Assembly: GCA_005223375.1 (NCBI GenBank)
Contig: RXOD01005971.1
Span: 1 to 11,787 of the forward strand
Reading direction: 5' to 3'
DNA from: Amoebophrya sp. AT5.2
Lineage: Eukaryota; Sar; Dinophyceae; Syndiniales; Amoebophryaceae
DNA: 11,787 nucleotides
Made by a program: the position numbers and the translations under genes. Below are positions 1 through 8,072 of this stretch, piece after piece. The notes beneath the pieces were generated by a model. The model had not been told where the DNA came from and ran no database searches. It saw only the letters and a list, made by a program, of their open reading frames with translations. Each line of letters begins with the position of its first letter. Within the stretch, counting starts at the first letter, position 1.

Positions 1-33
1 CCAAAAAAAAGCCGCATCCTTTTTTTATCCCAG

Positions 34-650
34 GTCCATATGGGGCTTGCATTGGTACCAGCAAACGCGACACGATTGGGGGAGGCGCCGATGGTTCGAA
101 GCGCGTCGTGCTCTTCTTGGGCCTACTTCTCTGCTGCGTGGGCGTGGGGTGCGTCGTGCTGTGGTGGTTCACGGGTCAGGCAGTTTGGGACTTAAGCATG
201 GTGTCGACCCCGCTGCAGTCCTCGAAGGTTTCCTTCATGGAGCGTGATGCCACTCCAATTTCTAGAACTCTCCGGGCGAAGTTTTGGAAGAAATGCGGTC
301 GGTCGACGGATCGTGGACATGCGTGTGAAGCGGGTAATAAATTCCCGAGCCAGACAAAGTGCCGCAAATTCGGCTGCGAGAAACTTGGCGGTAAGTGCGA
401 GGATCGCGGCAAGTGCTGGTGGCGCGGGGGCAAGAGCGGGGGCTTGAGAGGGCTAAACCAGGGGCCATTGTGCCTGGTGGGGCCATTGTGGGACCGCCGC
501 TGGGCCTGCCGACAATCCGACGGCAAAGCCTGCGACTACGATGACGAATGTGTGGGGCGGAAATGCGATGACCATAAGTGTGCTCAAGAAGGCAATCCGT
601 TCCAAAACGCCTATAAGCGGATGCCAGAGATAAAATCTGGCATGGACTAA
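34..650 (+). CDS. 3' exon of a cysteine-rich single-pass membrane protein (5' part outside window)
   Basis: Not recognised as a known family. A T-rich tract followed by CAG at 31-33 looks like a splice acceptor, so the start codon lies upstream of the window. From 34 the frame is open to TAA at 648-650 (two bases of a split codon, then 204 codons). Residues about 24-47 of this exon are a strongly hydrophobic membrane span (VVLFLGLLLCCVGVG...). A linker follows, then about 110 residues containing 12 cysteines in two clusters: six at 292-418, and six at about 470-580 ending in C-x5-C-x4-C-x3-C spacing rich in Asp and Lys. The even cysteine count suggests a disulfide-bonded domain outside the cytosol (inference). 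Basic residues (KR) precede the span, which fits a type II orientation. A 12-base direct repeat (461-472, 479-490) encodes GPL twice. A perfect GTAAGT at 391 could act as a donor, but the frame and the cysteines continue past it. Confidence 0.6.
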
Positions 651-686
651 GCGGCGATGCCAGAGTTCTTAAGCCAGATGCCAGAG
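621..686 (+). repeat. Three ATGCCAGAG repeats with a hairpin across the stop codon
   Basis: ATGCCAGAG occurs at 621-629, 657-665 and 678-686, the first copy inside the end of the upstream reading frame and the others just past the TAA. Copies one and two share the preceding taagcgg; copies one and three share a following taaaatc. The first copy also forms a perfect 8-bp inverted repeat (621-628 with 636-643, 7-base loop). This could be a 3' processing or RNA-binding element, or simply a small tandem duplication; the sequence does not decide. Confidence 0.55.
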
Positions 687-980
687 TTAAAATCCTAAAG
701 CAATGGGGAAGCGTGGCAGCGCTTGTTTCGTAAATCTGAATGCAGACGGGAGTGATGGCTCGCTTGGGGTATTGATGGTCGCATCTGCTCTGGGCGTCGT
801 TGATTGCCTTCGGTTCATGAATGCGGTTAGTGTAGACCTATAGAGACACAAAAGCAAAATGACCTGGCGCCTGCCACGAGAACGTGGCTGATGACATCAT
901 CCGTGATCTGAACACTCAGGCGCAGCGTGGCCGCCTCTAGCCTGCGAACTTTCACCCCTGGTTGGGGACATCATTCAAAC

Positions 981-1510
981 ATGTCCAATGAGAAGGCCCT
1001 ATCTCAATCTCCCGAGGAGTATTAATTAAGTTGTCCTCTCCCGGGCACTTACCTTCAGGCACTTTCTTACATTTTTAAGCTATCCCCCGAGCTCGAGCAG
1101 GTACTTACACTATAAATATTGTTTGCCCGGTCCTGGCACCGGCTAGGAAGTACAGTATTCACGTGTCCCCGGATCATGTACAGCACCAAGCTATCTGCTG
1201 CTTAGAAAGCTTCAGTTTTATTCATTTATCCCCCGCCGATCATCAGAAAAAAGCATATCGAATGACAAGACCCTATCTCTATCTCCCGCGGAGGTGCAGT
1301 ATGAATTAGGTTGTCCTCTCCCGAGCACTTGCGTTCAGGCACTTACATTTTTAAGCTATCCCCCGAGCCCGAGCAGGTACATTATATTGCTTCCCCGGCT
1401 ATGAGGTACAGTATTCACGTGTCCTCTGATCAGGTACTGCACTAAGCTATCAGCTATATCTGATTAGAAAGCTACAGTAAGTATTCACTTGTCCCCCGCG
1501 GATCAATCTC
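981..1510. repeat. Imperfect tandem duplication, unit about 265 bp
   Basis: Two diverged copies lie head to tail, roughly 981-1245 and 1258-1510. Shared blocks occur in the same order: CCCTATCTC-ATCTCCCG, TTGTCCTCTCCCG-GCACTT, ACATTTTTAAGCTATCCCCCGAG (1069 and 1345), GTACAGTATTCACGTGTCC (1150 and 1406), a GATCA-GTAC-GCAC-AAGCTATC block, and TTAGAAAGCT-CAGT. The offset drifts from 276 to 256 because of indels. The end of copy two (about 1478-1505) holds a third partial version of the GTATTCAC-TGTCCCC block. Neither copy has a long ORF. It could be satellite-like sequence or part of a dispersed non-coding element; terminal inverted repeats or target-site duplications were not found by eye. Confidence 0.75.
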
Positions 1511-1939
1511 CGATCGGGTAAAAGAATGAAGCGTAAATCGGTAGAAGTTTCGAGCAGAATTTAATAAAGAACAGCTATAAGTCTTTTGTTGATCATCTAG
1601 TATTTTACTAGTATGCACGGTCTGCAAGGACAAGGAGCTGAAGAATGCGGAGGAAGCTATTTCTTCAATTGGAATTTTCAAAACTAGGCCCATTCTTCTT
1701 TCTTTTTTTCATGGTCTGGCCAAGTTCTCCAAGAAGATCTCTCGCGCGCGCACGAAGACTCTCGAGGTTGTGAGAAGATTACATCTCTTGCCGTCCTGAG
1801 CGAAAGCTCCTTCGCGCGTCCAGCGATGCGATCCTTTCGCCTTTCGCGGCTGCCGGCCGAGGTGTTCAGACAGCATTCGTTTCGACCAGACGCTGCGGCC
1901 TCATAATTGCATTCAATTGCCCAATTTCTGTAGTTCCTT

Positions 1940-2179
1940 ATGGACTGCGTCGTGTGTGGACGGATGTTTGTGCAAGCTCACCATGGACAGAACTGTGGAC
2001 ACGAAGCGAAGGCACCTGGCAGAAAACAGAAGTCGTCCCGAATCGTCGATATTCTCAGAGACTGGAGCGACCTACCGAGGGAGGTTCGAGTAGCGAAGAG
2101 TCTGCTGACATGTAGCTGTAGTAGCTACGGAGGGATGCGCGAGGCAAACCAGCAAAAAGAAAAAGCATGGTGGTTTTAG
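1940..2179 (+). CDS. Possible small ORF with a Cys/His-rich N-terminus
   Basis: A 79-codon ORF starts MDCVVCGRMF and continues with His-His, Cys and His in the first 22 residues, which resembles half of a zinc-binding knuckle (C-x2-C ... H-H ... C-x-H). The remainder is charged and has no recognised domain. Codon third positions are less GC-rich than in the confident exons, and the ORF stands alone with no supporting neighbour. I regard it as possible but unproven; it may be chance. Confidence 0.18.
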   Translation: MDCVVCGRMFVQAHHGQNCGHEAKAPGRKQKSSRIVDILRDWSDLPREVRVAKSLLTCSCSSYGGMREANQQKEKAWWF

Positions 2180-2401
2180 GAGAAAAGCGGCAACAGAAAA
2201 TACTAGTCTAAAACCAGACGCCCATCGATAATCGTGTGGTCTAGAGGTGCATGAATTTTGTGGCTCTAGCTCTACCACGTACTGGCACGAGCATCGAGAT
2301 TCTCCGTACCACTAGCAGCACTCCATAGCGCGGCCTTTATAGCTAAATTGCTCTCCCCGCAGCGCAGCTAGTATTTCGCTGTAGCTGTTCGGCTTCGGAT
2401 C

Positions 2402-2419
2402 GATTCCGATTCCGATTCC
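2402..2419. repeat. (GATTCC)3 hexanucleotide microsatellite
   Basis: Three exact GATTCC units sit just upstream of the ATG at 2426 and are in frame with it (they would read Asp-Ser repeats). The frame is open back to 2372 with no ATG, so either this is 5' UTR or the coding region begins in an upstream exon that I cannot see. Confidence 0.8.
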
Positions 2420-2425
2420 GGTTCG

Positions 2426-3589
2426 ATGCCATCAGATCGGATGAGTTCGGAGGCCTGGCTCGTCCGCGACGTCGACAGCGCCAGCGACGCCGGCGGCCTC
2501 AGCGCCGCTTCGTCCGCGGGCTCGGAAGCTGGCCCAACTGCCTCCGATGTAGTTCCGGCTCCGAAGCCGGCCGTCGCGTTCGCCCCCTCCTCGAACATCC
2601 AAACTGCGCGCGCCAACCAAACCGGGAGAGACCACCAAGCCTCGTCCTCCACGACCTCGAGCAGGAACTACTACCAGCCTGGGGCGGCAACTAGTGCGGC
2701 GACGAGCAGTAGGGACCGCAGCCCCGGCACCGTCGAGCCGGGCGAGAGCACCCGGACGCGTTTCGGAAATCAAGCTTTCGAGCCGCCAAAACGGGGGCTG
2801 GCGGGGCTGGCCAAGAAGAGCGGCGCGCGCGCCTTTCCGCAGCTGGGACTGGGTCCGAAGAAAACCTACGATCTTAAAATCGACCGCGGGTTGCGGGAAA
2901 ACCGGGACCGGTCGCGCTCGCCAGAGGCCCCAGATCCGGACGGACGCCCAGAATCCGGAGGTTTTTCGTTTTAATAGCTGCGCATGGCTTTTTCTGTTTT
3001 GCTCCTAGATAGTGCCACCGGATCAGGGCCTCGCTAGGACGGCTCTTATTTTGCGAATGGTTTTTTTGAATATACCATCGCACCGCCTTCGTCACAGACG
3101 GCTACCGAGTGCGGCACGCGAGCAGGGGGCGCTTGATTTTGGACTGCGAAGAAACAACAGGGGACGAGCGAAACAACGCGGCGGTCGAGGAGCCGGATCC
3201 CGGGGCTGGGGCAATGGAAGGGTACTTCTACTTTTTTGAAGCTTTTGCAGCTTTTTTTAAAGCTAGTATTACAGCATTTGTATGTGTGTCTTAAACTTAA
3301 TGTTTCTGCGACCAATTATCGGTCGAGAACGAACAACAGCCCGTCTAGCGTGGACCTGGTTGCCGACACGTTTGCGGGGAACTTCATCAGCTACATGTGC
3401 CTCGCGAAGGCGCGGACGCCATTGACGGGGGGAAAAGAAGGGGGGCGGGGGGAAACAAGAACACCCGACGCGAAGTTCGGAGCCCCGCTCGCGAATACCG
3501 CGAGTGCTTCGGGACTGACCACGCGCAGGCAAAAGAAAAGCGACCTGATGAAGATTCAGCAGAAAATTATGAACGGGGAGGAAAGCTGA
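2426..3589 (+). CDS. Unrecognised three-exon protein, low-complexity N-terminus, basic C-terminus
   Basis: Exons 2426-2960, 3098-3221 and 3340-3589 join in frame (535+124+250 = 909 bases, 302 aa, stop TGA). Intron 1 (137 bp, GTTTTT...TCACAG) is phase 1 and makes an Asp codon; intron 2 (118 bp, GTACTT...ACAACAG) is phase 2 and makes a Gly codon. Residues about 1-180 are rich in Ser, Ala, Gly and Arg and look disordered, with SRDRSP and RDRSRSP patches like nuclear or RS-type proteins. The best candidates for conserved segments are GYRVRHASRGRLILDCEE in exon 2 and VDLVADTFAGNFISYMCLAK in exon 3. The C-terminus (RRQKKSDLMKIQQKIM) is a basic helix. A possible nuclear role is inference from composition only. 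The ATG at 2441 is an alternative start. The first donor is weak, so the exon 1/2 junction is the least certain part. A G-run cluster at 3427-3452 lies inside exon 3. Confidence 0.6.
3427..3452 (+). other. Three G6 runs (potential G-quadruplex) in coding sequence
   Basis: G6 runs lie at 3427-3432, 3440-3445 and 3447-3452, separated by 7 bases and 1 base. They encode Gly-rich sequence (TGGKEGGRGE). The run density could support a G-quadruplex. It is also a place where a sequencing indel would go unnoticed: the next frame is open from 3397 to 3696 and would give a different, longer C-terminus. Confidence 0.5.
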
Positions 3590-4210
3590 TTCTCGGAAGA
3601 AAAGGAAAACCTAAAGCCGAGGCGCACTTGATTCTCGGCACTGGGCCGGAGACAAGAAGACAGCCTCATCCATTGTTCTCTGGGGCTATTATTTAAGTGC
3701 TGGTGGTGTTCAACAAGAAATTAAAATTTTCGATCGAAGCAAAGTGGAATTCATCGATCTGGCTTTTCCTCGCTGATCCGCTGGCTCCCCCCTCGTTCTG
3801 CATCTCACATTCGCTGTCGCGATAGGTGATTCAAATCCAAAACGCGGTCGTTCATGTGCATTCGCTATCCAACAGGCCGATAGATATCCGTGTGTAGTGC
3901 TAGCTAAAGTAGTACTTCCGCCGCTGCACTGGTAACAATAGATGCCAAGCGACGCGGTTTCAATTTCCGAAGACTTATGATTGCGAGACTGATCATACTT
4001 CATACTTCGTACTTCGAGAGAACCACACCCCAGAGGCTTCCAACGGAATTAAATTTTGCATTTAGCCGCGACCTTTTTTTTAAATACATATACGACGCTC
4101 GGCCTAGGCAAAACCGCTTGGCCCCTCTCGTCCCGCGGTCTCCTCGGCGATCGCCTCCGCCGGCGCGGCGTTTGCCCTTCCTGTAGCGACCACTAGCGAC
4201 ACAATACACG
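3590..4210. other. Intergenic region and likely ABCE1 promoter/5' UTR
   Basis: No gene supported. A TGATTCTCGG repeat occurs just after the upstream stop (about 3587 and 3629). A short tandem CATACTTC array lies at about 3994-4014. A T8 run followed by AAATACATATA (about 4073-4092) is the only TATA-like stretch before ABCE1. The next 120 bases are GC- and pyrimidine-rich, as expected of a 5' UTR. Transcription start and promoter assignment are inference. Confidence 0.35.
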
Positions 4211-7151
4211 ATGGGCAAGAAGAAGGACGACAAGGATGCTGGGGAGGAGCGGCTGCGAATCGCGATCGTTTCCAGCGACAAGTGCAAGCCGAAGAAATGC
4301 AAGCAGGAGTGCAAGAAGTTTTGTCCGGTGGTGCGGACCGGAAAAATGTGCGTGGAAGCCGCGAAAGACAGCAAAACCGCATGGATCTCAGAAAGCCTGT
4401 GCATCGGGTGCGGCATCTGCGTCAAAAAGTGCCCCTTCGAAGCGATAAACATCATCAACCTGCCGAAGGACCTCGGTACCCATTTACAAATTTCGTTACT
4501 TTATTTTCGACCGGGACGTGGAGGCGGACAAGGACATCACAAAGTTCGATGCAGAGGCAATGGCTATTGCAATTTAATGGGTCGATCCGATTCATCTACT
4601 TATTTTTTTCACCGGACATGAACATGATCGCTCGTAATCAATGTAAATCACAACTGCAATCTGCAGGCGCGGAGACTACGCATCGATACGGGCCCAACAC
4701 TTTTAAGCTGCACCGGCTGCCGATGCCGAGGCCGGGACAGGTGCTCGGGCTCGTAGGAACGAACGGGATTGGAAAGTCCACCGCACTGAAGGTGCTGTCC
4801 ACGAAGCAGAAGCCAAATCTGGGCCGGTACGATCTTTGTTCTCTCTCTCTTACGAAGAAAACCGCTGTCAGTGAACAATCAATTGACCACTAAAAATATA
4901 TCGAACGTTCCGTAAAAGTACATTAAAACCTCCCAAGAAAAGGTACGACAATCCGCCAGACTGGAAGGAGATTTTGCAGCACTTTCGGGGTAGCGAGCTT
5001 CAGGCCTACTTTAGTCGGATGCTGGAGGACAAGCTGAAGTCGACGACGAAGCCGCAGTACGTAGACCAGCTGAAGGCGAAGGTGGCGGGGCGCGTGGGCG
5101 AAATCATCGAGGCCAAGGACGAGCGGAAGGTGGGAGAGAAACTGTCGAAGGAGCTGGAGCTCGACCACCTGCTCGACCGCGAAGTGAAAGACCTCTCCGG
5201 CGGGGAACTGCAGAGGTACCGATTTCTCTTCACTCTGGCATGAGGTCTCGGACGCGAGAACGGAATCAATTTGGCATAGATACGATTGGCATGCAATTGT
5301 AACATCGTTTCCCTACTTTCGGGGACTACCACCGCTACTTTGGGCTATAGCTGCTTCATTCGATCGGTTTCTTGATACGTAAACGTAAAATCCAACATTT
5401 ACGTCCATACGGCTGCATGATCGTACAGGTTTGCCATCCTGGTATCGGCGATCCAGGACGCGACGGTGTACATGATTGACGAGCCTTCGTCCTACCTGGA
5501 CGTAAAGCAGCGCCTGGCCGCTTCCCAGGTGATTCGTGGGATGCTCCGGGAGGACAATTACATCATCGTGGTGGAGCACGACCTAGCGGTGTTGGACTAC
5601 TTGTCCGACTTCGTCTGCTGCCTCTGGGGCGCCGCCGGTGCGTACGGGGTAGTGTCTATGCCCAGCAGCGTCAGGGAAGGTAGACTTTCTTTAGTACTAA
5701 ATGTATACGGCGAACAGGTGTTTTTGGCTAGCAGGCTGTTCCTCTAGAGGGTTTTCGTTGAGGAGTTGTTGCAGCCTTAAAGCTGTTAGAGGGGAGTCCG
5801 TAGTAGAGCCCCCCCTCCCACGACGTCGACCAGAATGTATAGCTACGCATACTTTCCGATAATATCTCACCACAGGTATCAACATTTTTCTGGACGGGTT
5901 TTTGCCGTCGGAGAATTTGAGGTTTCGGGAGGTGTCTTTGACGTTTAAGGTGTCGGCGGACGACTCCCTCGTCAAAGAGAGGCTCCACAACGTGCCCTAC
6001 CCGGCGCTCACGAAGAAGATGGGCAGTGGTGAGAAAGCGTTTATTTTGGACGTGGAGGCGGGCAACTTCAGCGACAGCGAAATCATCGTCATGCTGGGGC
6101 AGAACGGAACCGGGAAAACCACATTCATCAGGTAGGGCGAGCGCTTGGAATTACTAGTAATTTGAAGTGGTTCTAAATGGAAATCTAGAATACTGTTATT
6201 ATCTTTATCCTCCATCGCTCCATCGAATGGCGACAGGATGCTCGCGGGGCTGCTGAAGTCGGACGACGCCGCGGAGGAGGACCAGCTCCCGAAGATGAAT
6301 GTTTCTTACAAGCCGCAGACGATCACCGCGAAGTTTCAGGGCACCGTGGAGCAGCTGCTGCTCGGGAAGATTCGCGAATCCTACCTCCACCCCCAGTTCC
6401 AGAGCGACGTGGTCAAGCCAATGCTCATCGAACAAATCAAGGACCAGGAAGTCCAGCATCTCAGCGGTAATTTTACCTATATATCGGTTGATGAATGATG
6501 ATGGTGCTCGCGTTCGCACTCCTTGGTGCTCGCGCTCGGCAAGCCCGCCGACATGTAGGATTACATCTTTCAGTTTCATGATGTTTAGTACTATCTCAAT
6601 CCAGAACATAGCCGCTAGTTCTTGCTCCTTTCCCCGTGCACTGCAAATATAGCACAGCTGCCAAAAAGCCATCCGATGCGAGAAATATCCGGACAAATGA
6701 AATTCGACTCGTTTATTTTTTCCTTCCATCGATCCCCGCAGGTGGCGAGCTTCAGCGTGTTGCGTTGGTGCTCGCGCTCGGCAAGCCCGCCGACATGTAT
6801 TTGATTGACGAGCCCAGTGCGTATTTGGATGTGGAACAGCGGATTGTGGCCGCGCGCGTTATCAAAAGGTACGTGCTGCACGCGAAGAAGACGGCTTTCA
6901 TCGTGGAGCACGACTTCATCATGGCGACCTACCTGGCCGACCGGGTGATCGTATACGAGGGGGAGCCGGGGGTCCACTGCACGGCGACGAAGCCGCAGCA
7001 GCTGGTGGAGGGGATGAACCAGTTCCTGCAGCAACTCGACATCACCTTCCGCCGCGATCCGACGAACTACAGGCCAAGGATCAACAAGATGCTGTCGGTG
7101 AAAGACCGGGAACAAAAGGAAGCGGGGAAGTACTTCGTTCTGGAAGACTGA
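4211..7151 (+). CDS. ABCE1: ABCE1/RLI1, iron-sulfur twin-ATPase ribosome recycling factor (seven exons)
   Basis: Exons 4211-4475, 4667-4826, 4943-5215, 5429-5679, 5876-6131, 6237-6466 and 6742-7151 join in frame to 1845 bases, 614 aa (human about 599). All introns are GT-AG (191, 116, 213, 196, 105, 275 bp). The N-terminus holds two 4Fe-4S motifs: Cys25/30/34/38 ([15 protein letters not shown]) and Cys64/67/70/74 ([12 protein letters not shown]). ATPase 1 has Walker [10 protein letters not shown] (119-127), signature LSGGELQR (226-233), Walker B VYMIDEP and the H-switch His at 283. ATPase 2 has GQNGTGKTT (391-399), LSGGELQR (477-484), DEPSAYLDV and His535. The C-terminus keeps [15 protein letters not shown]. 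All catalytic residues are present, so the gene looks functional. Known family role: with eRF1 or Pelota/Dom34 it splits terminated or stalled ribosomes in the cytosol using ATP, and it also acts in initiation. The start gives a basic MGKKKDD extension before RIAIV. Introns 1 and 6 contain odd coding-like sequence (see findings). Confidence 0.96.
6503..6557 (+). repeat. Copy of ABCE1 exon 7 sequence inside intron 6
   Basis: Bases 6523-6557 (35 bases) are identical to 6765-6799 in exon 7, which encodes [11 protein letters not shown] just before ATPase-2 Walker B. In the intron copy the same frame ends at once in TAG. A further 14-base near-copy (13 of 14 identical) of GGTGCTCGCGCTCG lies at 6503-6516. 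The flanks are unrelated, so this is a local duplication and not an alternative exon with its own splice sites. Confidence 0.9.
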
Positions 7152-8072
7152 GGCAAGGGAGCGAGGGAGGAGGAGTTCTTTACATACTTAGGGGGTGGAA
7201 AATATCTGGGATTTGATTTTTACCGTAAAGCGTGCGAGGAAGAAGATGTCAACGTAGAGCAGCGTAATCCGACCCTGGGTTGGCGAATGAAGGGGACCAA
7301 ATTTCGACCACTTTTACCCAGGAACGCTGCAATGCCATCGCCCGGACCTTTAGCTATGTCCGGAGGTAGCTATTCCGGCGGCATTTAGTACCGATATCCG
7401 ATACCGATGCTCAATAGCCGCGGCGACACAATGTAGTATCCAAACAGGTTGACTATGTAGTACACAGCTTTGTTGCTCGATAGATCCGATGGTTCGGGGA
7501 TAGTTATTCGCCGCTTCCGCGAAAAAGGGATCCGGGATCAACCATTGACGGCGAAACTGACGAACTCATAAATTTACTTTTACATCAAAGAACCCGCCGC
7601 GGGATTGACTTGACGAAAATGACGAAAGGCGAACCTCTGCACTACGGCCGCGGCCTTTGGACAGTTACTCTGACGAAGCTAGGCTTGCATCGGCAAACCG
7701 ACCGGATGCAGGCCCAGGAAAAAAACCGACGTACGACTGACGCCCTCCTGTGCAGCACAGGGGCGGCGGTGAGTATCTATTGGCTTTCTGGTTCGCTGTT
7801 CTTGTCCGCTGTAGAAAATGTCAGGAGCCCACTTTTCGAGGCCGCATCAGGGGCTCGGGAATTATCCGTCGTGTGATTCATTATAAAACCGTCCGAGTCG
7901 TGATCGTGTCGCTCCGATCGATCCGATATGCTGAATACACTCAGCCCAGCCACCATCCCCCATCATCACAGTCTTAGGTACTATAACTAGAATCAGAATG
8001 TAGAGCAACTACTAGCTACTGCTACTACGCCGACAGTTAGTACCATTTGCAACGGCTATCTGTATCACCTCC
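7152..8072. other. Intergenic region between ABCE1 and the SelU-like gene
   Basis: No gene supported. It holds the ABCE1 3' UTR and presumably the next promoter. A 7610-7876 ORF contains GTGAGT, a good donor sequence, at 7769. I tested whether 7610-7768 could be a first exon of the SelU-like gene. The phase (0) does not match the acceptors seen near 8113 or 8159, and the peptide resembles nothing I know. Short CTA/CTG-type repeats lie at about 8009-8028. A 5-bp inverted repeat (CCGGA/TCCGG) occurs near 7360. No tRNA-like cloverleaf was seen. Confidence 0.4.

Larger units (their letters stand above)
651..2425. other. Intergenic region with little coding signal
   Basis: No convincing gene. 651-980 holds nothing I can name apart from the short repeats at its start. 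981-1510 is an imperfect tandem duplication (separate entry). 1593-1799 is a 68-codon open stretch without an early ATG, with a plausible amphipathic segment (KDKELKNAEEAISS) but AT-richer codons than the confident exons; it could be an exon or relic. AATAAA at 1563-1568 is a possible polyadenylation signal. A small ATG ORF lies at 1826-1906. The 1940-2179 ORF is listed separately. 2402-2419 is a (GATTCC)3 microsatellite directly before the next gene. Confidence 0.5.

Noticed and set aside
1472..1693. 73-aa - strand ORF
   Set aside because: Overlaps the end of the tandem repeat and has no recognisable features; the opposite strand looks at least as coding.
2368..2773. Long - strand ORFs opposite the 2426-3589 gene
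   Set aside because: They mirror the GC-rich, low-complexity exon 1 on the + strand, which alone has matching splice junctions downstream.
6238..6729. - strand ORFs across ABCE1 exons 6-7
   Set aside because: Shadow frames of ABCE1; the + strand has unambiguous ABC motifs.
7610..7768. Upstream first exon of the SelU-like gene with GTGAGT donor
   Set aside because: Splice phase does not match available acceptors near 8113 or 8159, and the peptide has no recognisable similarity.
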